Shown here in pieces: positions 44,101-55,433 of a stretch of DNA of 64,000 nucleotides (positions within the stretch are counted from its first letter, which is position 1; every line of letters starts with the position of its first letter). The notes under the pieces are model-generated. The model was not told where the DNA came from, ran no database searches, and saw only the letters and a program-made list of their open reading frames with translations. The translations under genes were made by a program, and so were the position numbers. Source of the stretch: Pratylenchus scribneri (taxonomy: Eukaryota > Nematoda > Chromadorea > Rhabditida > Pratylenchidae); contig JAQSEB010000153.1 of the NCBI GenBank assembly GCA_030063045.1, positions 124,001 through 188,000 of the forward strand, written 5' to 3'.

Positions 44101-44498
44101 TCAAGCCAAAATTGGGAAATTTTGCTTTTTAAAATCGAAGATAGAACAAACCGAAAATCGACATTTTTCAAAAAACTAAAACCGGATTTTCAAACCGACA
44201 CTTTCACAAAAAATTAATATGTTCAACCCTAAAATTAGCTATTACTTTATCATTTAATTCATAATGTTTTTATAATTTGTAAAATAAACTTGAAATGAAG
44301 CAAATGTTCATAATGCTTTTGCCGATTAGCAAGCCAATGAAGAAATGTTTTGCCCGATGGGAAGCGCAAGAAGGTAAAATTCAATTCTGCTGTAGGCGAT
44401 GATGATTCATCATTGATGTGGCCAGTGGCAAAATATATGAAGAAAATATGGAAGAAAATAATTTGAAAAATATAATTTAAAGCCAGCATTATATTCAT
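41125..44498 (-). CDS. Unfamiliar secreted or membrane protein (279 aa, six exons)
   Basis: Exons (minus) 44498-44290, 43376-43235, 43190-43112, 41838-41753, 41696-41589 and 41340-41125 splice into one frame (phases 2,0,1,0,0). The N-terminus has a hydrophobic signal segment (MNIMLALNYIFQIIFFHIFF). The body contains ELNFTFLRF, VSLYYDGQSDYATFSP, two Cys, a KGFPPNSVEISLVFNNGTMS stretch that looks like beta strands, and then a likely helix (EEMFHAVQSEIGQLRQH). A second hydrophobic segment (IWAGPLLAAIGAVIAAKLG) stands about 70 residues before the end, followed by a Gln/Asn/Asp-rich tail. So the protein is either secreted then anchored, or type I membrane with a Gln-rich cytoplasmic tail. I recognise no family. 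Intron 3 (1.3 kb) is full of repeats and GC-rich hairpins. Confidence 0.65.
42360..42665. repeat. Tandem repeat, about 130 bp, three copies with inner palindromes
   Basis: AAGTCTCGCGAAGCTAGGCC begins units at about 42361, 42491 and 42620. Each unit has GGCCATA, a short spacer and TATGGCC, a small hairpin, and the first two include GGGTAATCGA, GCTGAAGACGATG. It is in an intron of the minus-strand gene. Confidence 0.75.
42735..42830 (+). other. Second tRNA-like Pol III box pair
   Basis: A-box-like TGACCTAAATGG (42748-42759) and a perfect B box GGTTCGATTCC (42795-42805), followed by a T run. The T arm and acceptor arm do not pair well, so it is a tRNA relic or tRNA-derived repeat. Confidence 0.4.
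42846..43001. repeat. GC-rich hairpin cluster
   Basis: GAGCCCCGAAGGGGCGAA occurs twice (about 42859 and 42919), each with a GCCCC/GGGGC stem, around GGGCGAGCGAAGCGAGC. The cluster ends in a perfect 19-bp stem with loop GATA (42960-43001; stem starts CTAGCTCAGAAG, ends AACGCCC). It stands out strongly from the AT-rich intron. Confidence 0.85.
43716..44056. mobile_element. Inverted-repeat element, copy 2 of the ACTTGCGGACGAAACGG family
   Basis: The left arm has GACCTGCCACTTGCGGACG and AAACGGTTTGG. The right arm has CACCAAACCGTTTCATCCGC and AAGTGGCGGGT in reverse. Same family as the elements near 26753 and 32700. It lies in intron 1 of the unfamiliar membrane protein gene. Confidence 0.65.
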
Positions 44499-45270
44499 AA
44501 GAGGAGAGTAAAAATTGCTAAATAATAGTGTAAATGCATATTTTGGAATGGAGAAATTATTGGAAAAAAATATAAAATATTAGGGAAAATTTCCAATTAA
44601 ACAAGTTCAAAATGTTTTTATTTTGTTCTTTTAAAAATGAATGAGTGAGTTTGAATGAAAATGAAAATGAGGAAATTAATAATTTATAAAGGTGAACAAT
44701 TATCAATTAAGCAATATGAAGATGGAATTGATTGGGCAGATTATTTTTATAAATATTCACCGCGACAACAACCATCTCAAATGGAAATAAGATGATGGTG
44801 GAATTGAGAAAATAAATGAAGAGAATGGGCCTAGAGTGGGGCGACTGGTTGGGGTGGTTTGGATTGGATGCTAATCGATTATAGCCAGCCGGCAGTCCAA
44901 CAGATGAGATGACAAAAATGAGCAGAAGGTATTACAAATTTAAATAGTTTAAATGAAAATAATAAAATATAAATTTATTTTTTTTTTTCCAATTAACCAG
45001 TAAATAGAGTTATACAAAAATTTATATTAATTTTTTCCAGCAATCCAAACAAAAAATCATAGATTAAAGATTATTGGCTTATCATCAGTTTATGGGAAAA
45101 GGGATGTGTAAAACATTGAAATTGCTGAAATGAATAAATTACAAATATTATTATTTTATATGAAATTTTATTTCCATGACATCAAATGCGGATTAGCTTT
45201 ATCGTTTATTCCTTTAATTTTTCTCTCTCTCTTCATCTTCACTTCATTCATACGAAAAATGCTCGACAGT

Positions 45271-45971
45271 TCAAATAATCAATGACACAACATTGCGATT
45301 GCGAGCAATGACATGGCCAAAAGCAACGAACACCCAACAAAGAGAAATTGTAAAATGATTGATTGCCTTGTTCGACTCCGTAATTGTTGTAGTAGTTTCA
45401 GGCTCCTTTTCGGCTGTTATTGGAAGAGGAATTTCAGGCTTGATTGTCATTGGAGCAGGAGCAAGAGTAGATTTGCTCAATTCCACTGGAATTTTGTACT
45501 TTTAGATTATATATCAAAAGATTTTGTAAAATGAAGAGATCCCACCAATGGTTATCAGAGTTAAATTAGATGGTTGTCGGTTAACCGGTTTTTGAAAACT
45601 ATCTAAAAACCGAACACGATCTTACTCTAATTAGGATTTGGGATACATGAACATGAGATGATAACTTATCGCCGGATGAACTTAACTCTATAGACTATAC
45701 TTGATTGTTGATTAGAAGAAGGCTAGAAATCAACTTAAACTGGTGCTACATAATCCACAAATACCTGATGGATTTTGGGCTGTCTGAATCGGCTCAGTCG
45801 GATTTGGCGTTGTTTTTCGCCATTCGAGTTCATCTCCATTTTTGCATTCATCGCTGGAACAAATTCGGCAACTATGCAATTCCACATAAGGACGTTCAGT
45901 TGTATTGCAATATTTCGCATCTAAAGCTTTGCAAGCCGATTCTTTGTCATACCCAGAAATGCATTCGGAAA
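45271..45971 (-). CDS. Cys-rich secreted protein with C-terminal hydrophobic tail (5' exon missing)
   Basis: Two minus-strand exons, 45971-45775 and 45498-45271, join in phase 0. The first begins SECISGYDKESACKALDAKY and has six Cys (ECISG, ACKAL, KYCNTT, HSCRICSSDEC), then a Thr/Pro-rich stalk (TTPNPTEPIQTAQNPS) continuing into exon 2 (STLAPAPMTIKPEIPLP). The end is hydrophobic (FTISLCWVFVAFGHVIAR). Spacing of the Cys and the C-terminal tail suggest a small Ly6/uPAR-like or similar disulfide-rich surface protein that is GPI-anchored or membrane-bound, but the family is not certain. The first exon starts with two leftover bases, so at least one upstream exon, with the signal peptide, is expected to the right and was not found. 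Confidence 0.55.
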
Positions 45972-46494
45972 CTAAAAAAATTTAAGAATTAATCCATTCG
46001 ATCTTATTGATTTATTCATTCCTTCATTTTGCCATCGTCAAAGATATTGCTTGTCCCATGGGCCAATGCCCCGATGAAAATCATTGCACTTCAAATTCTA
46101 ACGGGATATCAACCCCAACTCTATGACGAGCAATGATTTTCAAAAATATTTTTCTCTGCTGTCTATTATAATAGTAGGGAAAAGGATTAGGTGCGCAAGG
46201 CGCATAGAATGCCTCTCATCAATCTCATCAGAGCCTCAAGGAGAGCAAAATTTAATCCAAAAAAATAATAGGACCATTGCAAACCAAAAAGTGGGGTTTT
46301 GCAATAATAATGATTAAATTCCCTGCTGCCCAATTTATTAATAATGGAAAATATTTTTTGCTGACAATTTTTTTTGCAGTTTATAGGAAATTATCGAGAG
46401 AAATTTTCCCAATTTTTCTATAAATAAACTTTTTAAATATTTATTAAATTCAGATTTATTGAAAAAATTAAAAAATTTTCGAATTTATCCTTCA
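45972..46494. other. 5' region of kinase gene 5, no other gene seen
   Basis: Contains the block shared upstream of kinase units (CCTTCATTTTGCCATCGTC, GGGCCAATGCC). Directly before the ATG stands a TTAAATTCAG acceptor-like site about 40 bp upstream, a candidate trans-splice site. The missing exon of the minus-strand Cys-rich gene may also lie here. Confidence 0.5.
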
Positions 46495-49400
46495 ATGAAT
46501 CCAGCAAAATTAATTATTTCCTTTATCATTTTAACAATTCAATTAAAATTCCCAACGTTGGCATTCAATAATGCCTATGATATATTCCCAACTGTGGATT
46601 TGAAAAAACTTCCAAATCATCCAATTCATTGTTCCTGTCATAAAAATGAGCTTTTATCGGAAATGGCAGCAGTGGAATTCAAAAATGGCAATAAATATTT
46701 AATCTCAACAGAGCCAATTGGAGAAGGTGGAACGGCATTGGTAAATCAAATATATAAAAATAAATGAAAAAATAATTTAAAAAAATATAAAAAAAAATAA
46801 AAAATGAATTTATTTAAATATTTAAATTTAAGGTTTTTCATGCCATTTATATTGGCAAAAAATGGAAAATGTCGGCAGATGCGCCGACAAATTGTGTGGC
46901 CATAAAAGTGGCCAATCCATCGAAACTCGGAAGTAAAGAACTAATTAAAAAGGAAATGGCAATTCTCAATAATATTTTTCATCCAACATTGCCTACGCCA
47001 AGCCATAATTGGATCTTTTTGAGAAGGTAAAATTTTAAATATTTATTATATACTTGGCCTAAAATAATCTAAATTTTAAGGCGATTTAATCTGAAATTCT
47101 CTCGAGTGGACTAAGGAAAAAATTATGTTTTTTTAAATATTATATTTAAATAAGCTTTAACAATTATTTTTAAATTATGTTGAAATTTTATTTAAAAAAT
47201 TTGTAAAATTAAAATAAAAAATATTTTATAAATTAGACTAAAAAATTGCAAAATGAAATTTTCATCCTTTAATCATTTTATTTTAATTTTAAAAATAAAA
47301 TATAACAAAACTTATGCGCCAACAATAAGATTAGCAAATGGTGTTTTACCTTAATAGATTTATAAATAAGATCTAAATAAATCAATTTATAATATTGAAA
47401 AAATTACTTTCAAAAATAATCATTTCTGAATGAAAACTATTTATTATAATTTTTCAGTGAAGTTTTTGAAGCTTTCTTATTCAATAGAAAAAGTGAATAT
47501 TTTGCTATTGTAATGGAATTGGGCGAACAAAATTTATATGAATATTGGCAAAAAGCGATGATACAATTTTGTGTGCGACGCTTTAATGAAAATGTTTCCG
47601 AAACAATGCTCCTCTATATTATGCGTGAAATCAGTTTAGGCCTGGACCAATTACATCAAAGAAGTTAGTAGCTAAGAATAAATTTTATTTGATCAATATT
47701 CCCAGATTATATATTCATTGATTTGAAACCGCAAAATGTGATGATTATGCCGGAATCGCCGAATCCAAAGGAATTGCAAGAAGAGAATTTAGAAAGTCTC
47801 CAAATTAAATTGACGGATTTTGGTTCTGCAATAAAATTTGTGCCTGAAATTGGAAAACGAACATTGAGCCAAAATGAGAAGAAAAATTTGATGGGTAGTT
47901 TCTTTTATTGGGCTCCAGAGCTTTACAGCCCATTCATTGATGAGGTTAATTCAAATAAGGAAAAAATATCTTTTTATTAAATTTTGGCCCAAAATAAAGT
48001 GTTTTAAACCAAAAATTGTTAGATATGGTTTAAAATGTTTAACATGCTCAGTTTCGATTTAAACTTAAGAAAATAAATATCAAAATACGCATCTCGATGA
48101 GATTGTAAATTAATATTAGGTTTTGTGGAATTTTAAACCAGTTTCTGATTTATAAGAAGTCAAAAATACTTTTGGCGAAAAAAAATAAAAATTTGTAGTA
48201 AAAAATAAAAAAAGAGGAAAAATTGTACTTCATTCAAATATAAAAAGCCATTAATTTTATTTTATATTTTCAACAATTTACATAATATAGATCAGTCCAG
48301 GGACGGACATTTTCTCACTGGGTCGACTTATGCTCATATTGGCTATCCAAACACCACAAATGAAAATATTTATGCCGCAAATAAAAAATTTTTGGAAGGA
48401 ATGGAACATGGATGGAAATTCTGAAGAAAGTCATAAAAATTGGGTGCTTTTGGTGGGTAATATGCTTCTAGCCGCAAACATTCCTCCAAAACCAAAAATT
48501 TCACCATCATCGTCAGCAAGTTTTCGTTCTGGAACGGATCATGAAATTGAAATAGGAATGGGAAGTGAAAATGAAAGTGAAATTGAACAAAATTTGAAAA
48601 AACTCTATGATGAATTAAAATGGAAAGGAAATGAAAATGAAAATAAAGAAAATTTGAAAATTATTTATGATGGATTGAAAAAGAATTATGGGCATTTGAT
48701 GGAAATTATTGAGGTAAATTTATTCTAAACTAATGCGAGAAACCGATTTAAACTTAGTGACAACCGGTTTTAAGTAGAGGTCGGCCAAGGTAACCGAGTG
48801 AGATCTCGGACCGAGAATCTCGGAAATTCTCGGTCTCGGAAATTCTCGGTCCAAAAATATCGAGATCTCGGACCGAGACCGAGAATTTTTGAAAATAGTG
48901 TTAAAAATGGCAAAAAATTTTTTTGATTTTTAAAAATGATAAATAAACAATTTAACGGCCAATATTTGCATGGATTTATGCTTGCAATTGGTTTTTTAAC
49001 GAAAAAAAAATTTAATTTTTTGACTCAAGTGAAGGAAAGGACCATTCATTTTGCACCTTTTAGGGCATGGAATGGACAAATGTGAATAAAAATTTCATTT
49101 AAAAAATTTTTAGAAAAAAGCTATCTTTTAAAAGGGTAAATTCAAGGTTTTGAGCACGATTTTGTGCTCAGATTTTTGATATTTTCTCAACTTGGTAAGA
49201 TATGTCAACTTCTTGCATGAAAAATCAAAGGGGAAACCAAGAACGATTAATTTCTTATGGTCAATTTACGAAAAATTATTGAAAAAATGGCCGCGCAGCA
49301 AAAAATTTTCTTAAAAATGGCTTCAGAAAGAAAAATTTTAACCAAAAATGGCCACAAACGGATAAAATTTAACCAAAAATTGTCTAAAAAAATTCTCGGT

Positions 49401-50658
49401 TTTCTCGGTAATCTCGGCTGAAGACCGAGCGAGATCTCGGACCGAGAATCTCGGAAATTCTCGGTCTCGGTCACTCTCGGTCCATCCACAAAAAAGACCG
49501 AGCGAGATCTCGGACCGAGAATCTCGGAAATTCTCGGTCTCGGTCACTCTCGGTCCATCCACAAAAAAGACCGAGCGAGATCTCGGATAGAGAATCTCGG
49601 TCGACTCTCGGACCGAGATCTCGGAAATTCTCGCGAGAATCTCGTCTCGGTCCGACCTCTAGTTTTAAGTATATTGAAAAACGGTTATAAAACCAGTTTT
49701 ATCTTTAGGAAAAACATTTCAACTTATTGAGAAGAAAAAGCATAATAGATTCATTTTGATGAGAACCGATATCTTGTTAGTAACACCAGATTTCATATTT
49801 CGGAGAAACGATCTCATTGAGAACCCGGTTTAAACTTTCGATAACCGGCTTAAATTTGATTTGACCGGTTTAAACTTTTAGTGCGAGCCGATTTCAGTTT
49901 TATTATAAATTGTTTCATCCTTAAGAGAAAAGTTTTAAACAAAATACAAAACTAGTTTTATTTAATACACCGGTTTAATCTTTTAGTGCCAGCCTATAAG
50001 TAAGAAACGATCATTTTAGTATCATCCGATTTTAACTTTATTAGAAACGTTTTAAACTTCTATATTTATGAAAACTTTTTTAATCTTAGGACTATAGAAT
50101 TTATCATTTGGTTTCATGGGAATAGCCGATTTGACAACCAGTTTTATTATAGTGAAAAACGCTTTCATCTTATGTGAAACCATTTTCAGTCTAAGAGGAA
50201 ACTGGTTGAATGCTTTTTTAAAATATAATTGACCATATTTAAAAAACTAGGTATTTATTTATTTTCCCTAAAAGCGAACCCAAGCAGCCGAACAAAAACA
50301 AAGGCCAACGGCATTGGCAATCGTCGCGGATTGCACACCAAAATTGGCTCATTTGGAAAGAAATCAAGCCACCGAATTGAAATCGGCACATCAATACACT
50401 AAAAGCGATTCACTCATAATGCGAAGCCCTAAGAGCCCGTTAGTGGATAAGAGAAATCGTTTTGAAATTGAAAAAAAATCCGCGCAGGAATCCTTTAAAA
50501 GCGATACACTCGTAATTCGAACACCACAAGCGGATATGGCTTCTGGAAGCAGCAACATCACACCAAGAAGAAGCTTTGAAAATGGCAAAAAAGGAAAAGG
50601 AAAGGCTAAAAGAATTCATCATTTGAGCTTGGATTCTGCTGATTTTAATTTTGAATGA
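46495..50658 (+). CDS. Secreted protein kinase, array member 5 (563 aa, six exons)
   Basis: Exons 46495-46740, 46833-47026, 47458-47663, 47706-47944, 48291-48713 and 50275-50658, family phases, one frame. Signal peptide MNPAKLIISFIILTIQLK; HCSCHK; Gly-loop PIGEGGTALV; CVAIKVANP; YIFIDLKPQN; LTDFGSAIKF; APEL; DIFSLG; and subdomain XI QRPTALAIV. The acidic region carries an internal doubling of the helix LYDELK and IYDGLKKNYGHLMEIIE. The tail repeats a KSDSLIMRSP-like unit (second copy KSDTLVIRTP) and ends RIHHLSLDSADF, the conserved tail motif. Intron 5 is enlarged to 1.56 kb by a complete hAT-type element. All exons are intact. Confidence 0.9.
48775..49661. mobile_element. Non-autonomous hAT element in intron 5 of kinase gene 5
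   Basis: 887 bp. Terminal inverted repeats TAGAGGTCGG(C/A)C fit the hAT end rule (YARNG). An exact 8-bp duplication GTTTTAAG flanks it (48767-48774 and 49662-49669). Near both ends stand palindromic clusters of GAGATCTCGGACCGAGAATC, AAATTCTCGGTCTCGG. No transposase is encoded. Confidence 0.92.
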
Positions 50659-51454
50659 TTGAAATGTGTTTGATCAATTTGATGAGGATAATTTGATTTT
50701 CAAGCCAACCTCTATTCGGATTCAATGTCAAATTTACGGAATTTTATATTTATGGAATTTTTAAATAAATTTTAAAAATTTTATTTATATTTTTTACTAT
50801 AAAGAAACATTATTTTTATCAATTAGAACTTTCAAACCGCTTGGAACGGTTGGGGGCCAAACCCGTCTGTGCACCTCTGAAATGCTAAAAAATCGTTTTA
50901 TATTAGCTTAATTCAAATTTCCCGATTTGGTACAAAAATTAGTCGATTTTAGGAGAAGGGAAAATTCGGTGCAAAATTAAGTCGATTTTGCGAGACAAAT
51001 AAAGCGCAAATAATTCATATGGGATCCCAATTCCCAATCCCAACTCTATTCAATGCCTTTCGCATTAATGATCAAATTGACTGAATAGACACTCTGCCTA
51101 TAATTATAATAGCCTATCTCAAACTATTATTCCTTGCCCCCAAATTTATTAAAATGAAGGGAAAGAAATTAGGAATGGGTGCGCATTTGCGCAATGCAAA
51201 ATGCCTCCGCAGTCTCAGCCTCAACGGCTTCAATGAGGCCCATAATTTAGGGCCATTACAAACCATAAAAATTGGGGTTCAGCCCATCGATTTTTGTCCA
51301 TTGGAGACGTCTTCCAAAATGCAAATCAATAACATTAGAATTCGCTACGGCCTTTAGGAAATTCTCCAGACACTTTATAAATAAACTTCATTTTAAATAT
51401 TTATCAAATTCACATTTTATTAAAAAAATTAAAAAACTTCAAATTTTCCTTCCA
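50659..51454. other. Interval between kinase genes 5 and 6
   Basis: No gene. The stretch at 50990-51360 (ATTAATGATCAAATTGACTG, GCGCAATGCAAAATGCCTCC) is the local version of the upstream block shared by the units. The 5' flank ATTTATCAAATTCACATTTTATT lacks the TTCAG of its relatives (TTCAC), a possible loss of the candidate acceptor. Confidence 0.5.
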
Positions 51455-54400
51455 ATGAATTCAGCAAAATTAATTATTCCCTTTATCATCTTCATAATTT
51501 TTATATTATCAACATTGGCATTCAAAAATTTCCATGAAATTTTCCCAACTATGGATTTAAAAAAACTTCCAAATCATCCAATTCATTGTTCCTGTCATAA
51601 AAATGAGCTTTTATCGGAAATGGCCGCTGTGGAATTCCATAAAGGCCATAATAAAAATGAGCTTTCATCTGAAATGGCAGAAGTGGAATTCCATAAAGGC
51701 CATAAATATTTAATTTCCAAGGAGCCAATGGGCAAAGGTGGAACGTCATTGGTAAATAAAAAAAGAAATAATTAATTAATTTGGCCAAAAAAATGGCTAG
51801 ACTTTAGATAATCTTTTTTCGGGGACATATAGCTTTCTTCATAGCTAGGTCTTATGACTTAAAATTAGATTTAATGCCAAATATGGGCTTAAGTTAAATT
51901 ATTAAGAAGTCGGATTTGGCCAAGTTATGTAGCCTCAAAATAAGTATTTTTCGACACGAAAATTTTTTTCACCATTTGCAAAATTATCAAATTAAAAAAT
52001 ATGAATCCAATAAAAAATGTATCAAAATTAAAATAATGAAATTTATTAACAAAAAATTACCATTCATCTGAAGTCTGAACCCAAGGTGGCTGTCTCGAAA
52101 TGTTGAATTAATGTGCAATTAATTAATAACATTTTTAAAAAAATTTTTGGACTTGAATTGTCTCAAGGAAAAAGAACTTTTAAATATCGGCTTTTTAAAA
52201 TTAATTTTATAAATTCAATTTGGAAGGAAATTTTTTTAAATTTCTCTTTAAATTTATTTTTAATGAAGGTTTTTCATGCCATTTACATTGGCAATGGCAA
52301 AAAATGGAAAATGGAAACAGATGCTCCGACAAAATGTGTTGCCATAAAAGTGGCCAATCCATATCAATTGAAGAATAAAAATATTGAACCGATTAAAAAT
52401 GAATTGGTGAAAAGAAAAAATAATAGTCTAATTGCAAATGAATTGGACATTCTCAGTGATATTTTTCAGGCGCATGAAAAAAATCCAAAATTGTCTCTGA
52501 CAACTCATAATTTGAGCTTTATAAGAAAGTAAAATTTTATCGTTTAATTATTTAAATATTCCAATTAATTAATTTTAAATTTTTATTTAAAAAATGATAA
52601 TATATAAATAGAATGTTGATTATTGTTAAAATATCTTTCAAAAATAAACAGATTATTCCTGAATAAAAAAATATTTATTTTAAATTTTTAAGGGAAACTT
52701 ACGCAGATGCAGACGACTTTTTAGAAAATTTTGCCATTGTAATGGAATTGGGTGAACAAAATTTATATGAATATTGGCAAGAGGCTACGGCAGAATTAGT
52801 CCAACTCAAACAGGACACTCATAAAATTTCTGAGACAATGCTTCTTTTCATTATGCATGAAATCAGTTTAGGTCTTGATGAATTACATCAAAGAGGTTTC
52901 AAATTTAATTATGTAGATTTATAAAATTAAATTGCTATAAATTTAGAATTCTAAAAATATATGAAATAGATAACATTGGAAATTAGCTTAGAAATTAGGT
53001 AATTCAGGAATTAGCTAGTCGCCTGGGCTAGCCAATTTTTGAAATCTCGGCTTCAAGGTATTTTATGGCTCGAGAGTAGATTTATTCGACTCGGAATGGT
53101 CGATTTACTCTAGCAGATTCAGACATGTTTAGAGTCTAGGCAGTTAGGAGTTGGGATTTTATCTGTCTGTAATTGAAATTTCATAAAATAAATCGACCAT
53201 TCCGAATCAAATGTACATTCGAGTCAATATGACATCTAGAAGCCGAGATTTTTCCAAAAATAACTACCCCAATTGTTTGCGTATTTCCGGAAATACACAA
53301 ATTTACAATATTGGCTGTAACATGTACATAAAATTACGAAACAATAGTCAAATAAATACTTCATAAACCAATCATTTACGTCATAATTTATATATTTTAT
53401 TATCAAATAATTAGTTAAGAATTTATTAGAATAGTAGAATGTTGGATATAAATACTTGATAAAATAATAATATTTTTCGCCTCTAAACAGAATACATATT
53501 CATTGATTTGAAACCGCAAAATGTGATGATTATGCCAAATTCGCCGAATCCAAAGGAATTGGACGAAGAGAATTTTGGAAGACTCCAAATAAAATTGACG
53601 GATTTTGGTTCTGCGCTAAAAGTGCCTGAAATTGGAAAACTAACATTGAGTGAAAATGATAGGAAAAATTTGATGGGTAGCTTTTTTTATCGAGCTCCCG
53701 AGCTTTACGACCCAACCATTGATGAGGTCAATTCAAATAATTGTACAAATATTTATGTTAAAAACTATGAATTATAATTTTTAAAATTTACATAAATCAG
53801 TGGACGAATTCCCAACTGGGCGACGACGCTTGTAGCTAATTAAAGGCTATACCGATATAGATGATTTTTATATCTAATTAAAGAGCGAACTTCCGGCCTC
53901 GTAAGAAAAAAATTTATTTGAACTGGTTATGATTTGGTAGAATTGTATTCAAAAAACCGTGAAAATTCGCAAATTTAGTAGTTTATTTAATGGGTTTTTA
54001 AATACAACTCTGCTAATTCTGAACCAAACCAAATAAATTTCATATCAATCAATAGACAATAGTGCGCTTTTTAATTTGAAATCCAAATCATTAATAACAG
54101 TCTTGAATTTAATAAGCTACAAGTTCAATTGCCCAGTTCGGATATTGTAGTGTAACGTTTAAACATTGAATATATAGATCAGTCATTGGACGGACATTTA
54201 CTCATTGGGTCGACTTATGCTGATGTTGGCTGTCCAAACACCACAAATTAAAATATTTTGGAAGGAATTGGATAAGAATTTTGTAGAAAAACATGATAAT
54301 TGGACACAATTGTTGTATAATATGCTTCTAGCCGCAAACATTCCTCCAAAACCAAAAATTTCGCCATCATCATCATCAACAACAAGTGTTCGTTCTGGAT

Positions 54401-55433
54401 CGGATTATGAGATTGAAGAAGTAAAAAGTGATAATAGCGAGATTGAAAATGAAGAAAATTTAATAAAACTCTATGATGAATTGAAGAGTAATTATGGCCA
54501 TTTGATGAAAATTATTGAGGTAAAAACATTTTTTACTATTGCGAAGTGTTTTCTATAAAGTCACAATTTTATCGATCTTAATTAATGGCAGTTGGTTTAA
54601 TCTTAGTGCCAGTGGATTTCATCTTAAAAAGAAAAGAGTTTAATCATAGTGACAACCGATTTCAGTTTTATTAGATACAGTTTCATTTTAATGGAACTTT
54701 TTCAACTTAATCAGAATCGGTATCATCTTAGTGCCAGCCGATTTTTTCTTAGTAATAAACGATTTTCATTTAATTTTAGTAACAACCGGTTTCATTTTAG
54801 CGACAACCAATTTCATTTTAATGATAAACTTTTTTATTTTATTGACAACCGGTTTAATTTTAATGACAAATGATTTATTTTAGTGAAACCAGTTTAATTC
54901 AGGGACAAATTTTAGTGACAATCAGTTTAATTTTAGCGAGATCCGATTAGTGAATTTTTTATATATATTATTTCAAAATATAAAAATATAGAAGTTTAAC
55001 TGTCATTCTTGAAAAAATTTTCTAACGAAATTGACTTATACCAGTTACCGAAATAAATTGTATATTCTTTTTTTTAAAGCAAACTCAAGCAAGAAAACAA
55101 AGACAAAGGCCATCGGCATTGGAAATTGTTTTGAAATGCTCACCAAAATTGGCTCATTTAGGGAGAAGCCAAGTTGAAAAGAAATTGGCACATCAATATT
55201 CTAAGGTAATGAGAAGCCCGTTAGTAGATAGAAGAAATGATGTTGAAAAGAAATCGAAGCACAAATCCTCAGAAAGCAATACACTCTTTATGCGAAGCCC
55301 GTTAGTGGATAAAAGAAATCATGATGAAAATATATTGGCGAACATATCCTCTATGAGCGATAGGCAATTAATTCCAAGAGCTCCATCAATGGATATTGCT
55401 TCTGGAAGCAATACTCCAAGAAGTAAATTGTAA
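51455..55433 (+). CDS. Secreted protein kinase, array member 6 (563 aa, six exons)
   Basis: Exons 51455-51751, 52269-52528, 52693-52895, 53491-53726, 54178-54519 and 55080-55433, same phases, open frame. Signal peptide MNSAKLIIPFIIFIIFIL; HCSCHK. Exon 1 carries a direct duplication of 17 codons (KNELLSEMAAVEFHKGH, 51599-51649, then a diverged copy 51653-51703) between the Cys motif and the Gly-loop MGKGGTSLV. Exon 2 has an extra Asn/Lys-rich turn. CVAIKVANP, EYIFIDLKPQN, LTDFGSALKV, APEL and DIYSLG (here preceded by ISHWT instead of ISPKT) are present. The tail repeats MRSPLVDxRN twice but stops early at 55433. The conserved end motif survives downstream in another frame (55470-55510), so the tail was truncated recently. 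Confidence 0.88.
53033..53255. mobile_element. Small inverted-repeat element in intron 3 of kinase gene 6
   Basis: AAATCTCGGCTTC at the left and GAAGCCGAGATTT at the right, with inner arms CGGAATGGTCGATTTA and TAAATCGACCATTCCG in opposite orientation. About 220 bp, no coding capacity. Confidence 0.65.

Noticed and set aside
49247..49562. Minus-strand frames with repeated RDSRSEIS
   Set aside because: Translation of the palindromic ends of the hAT element.
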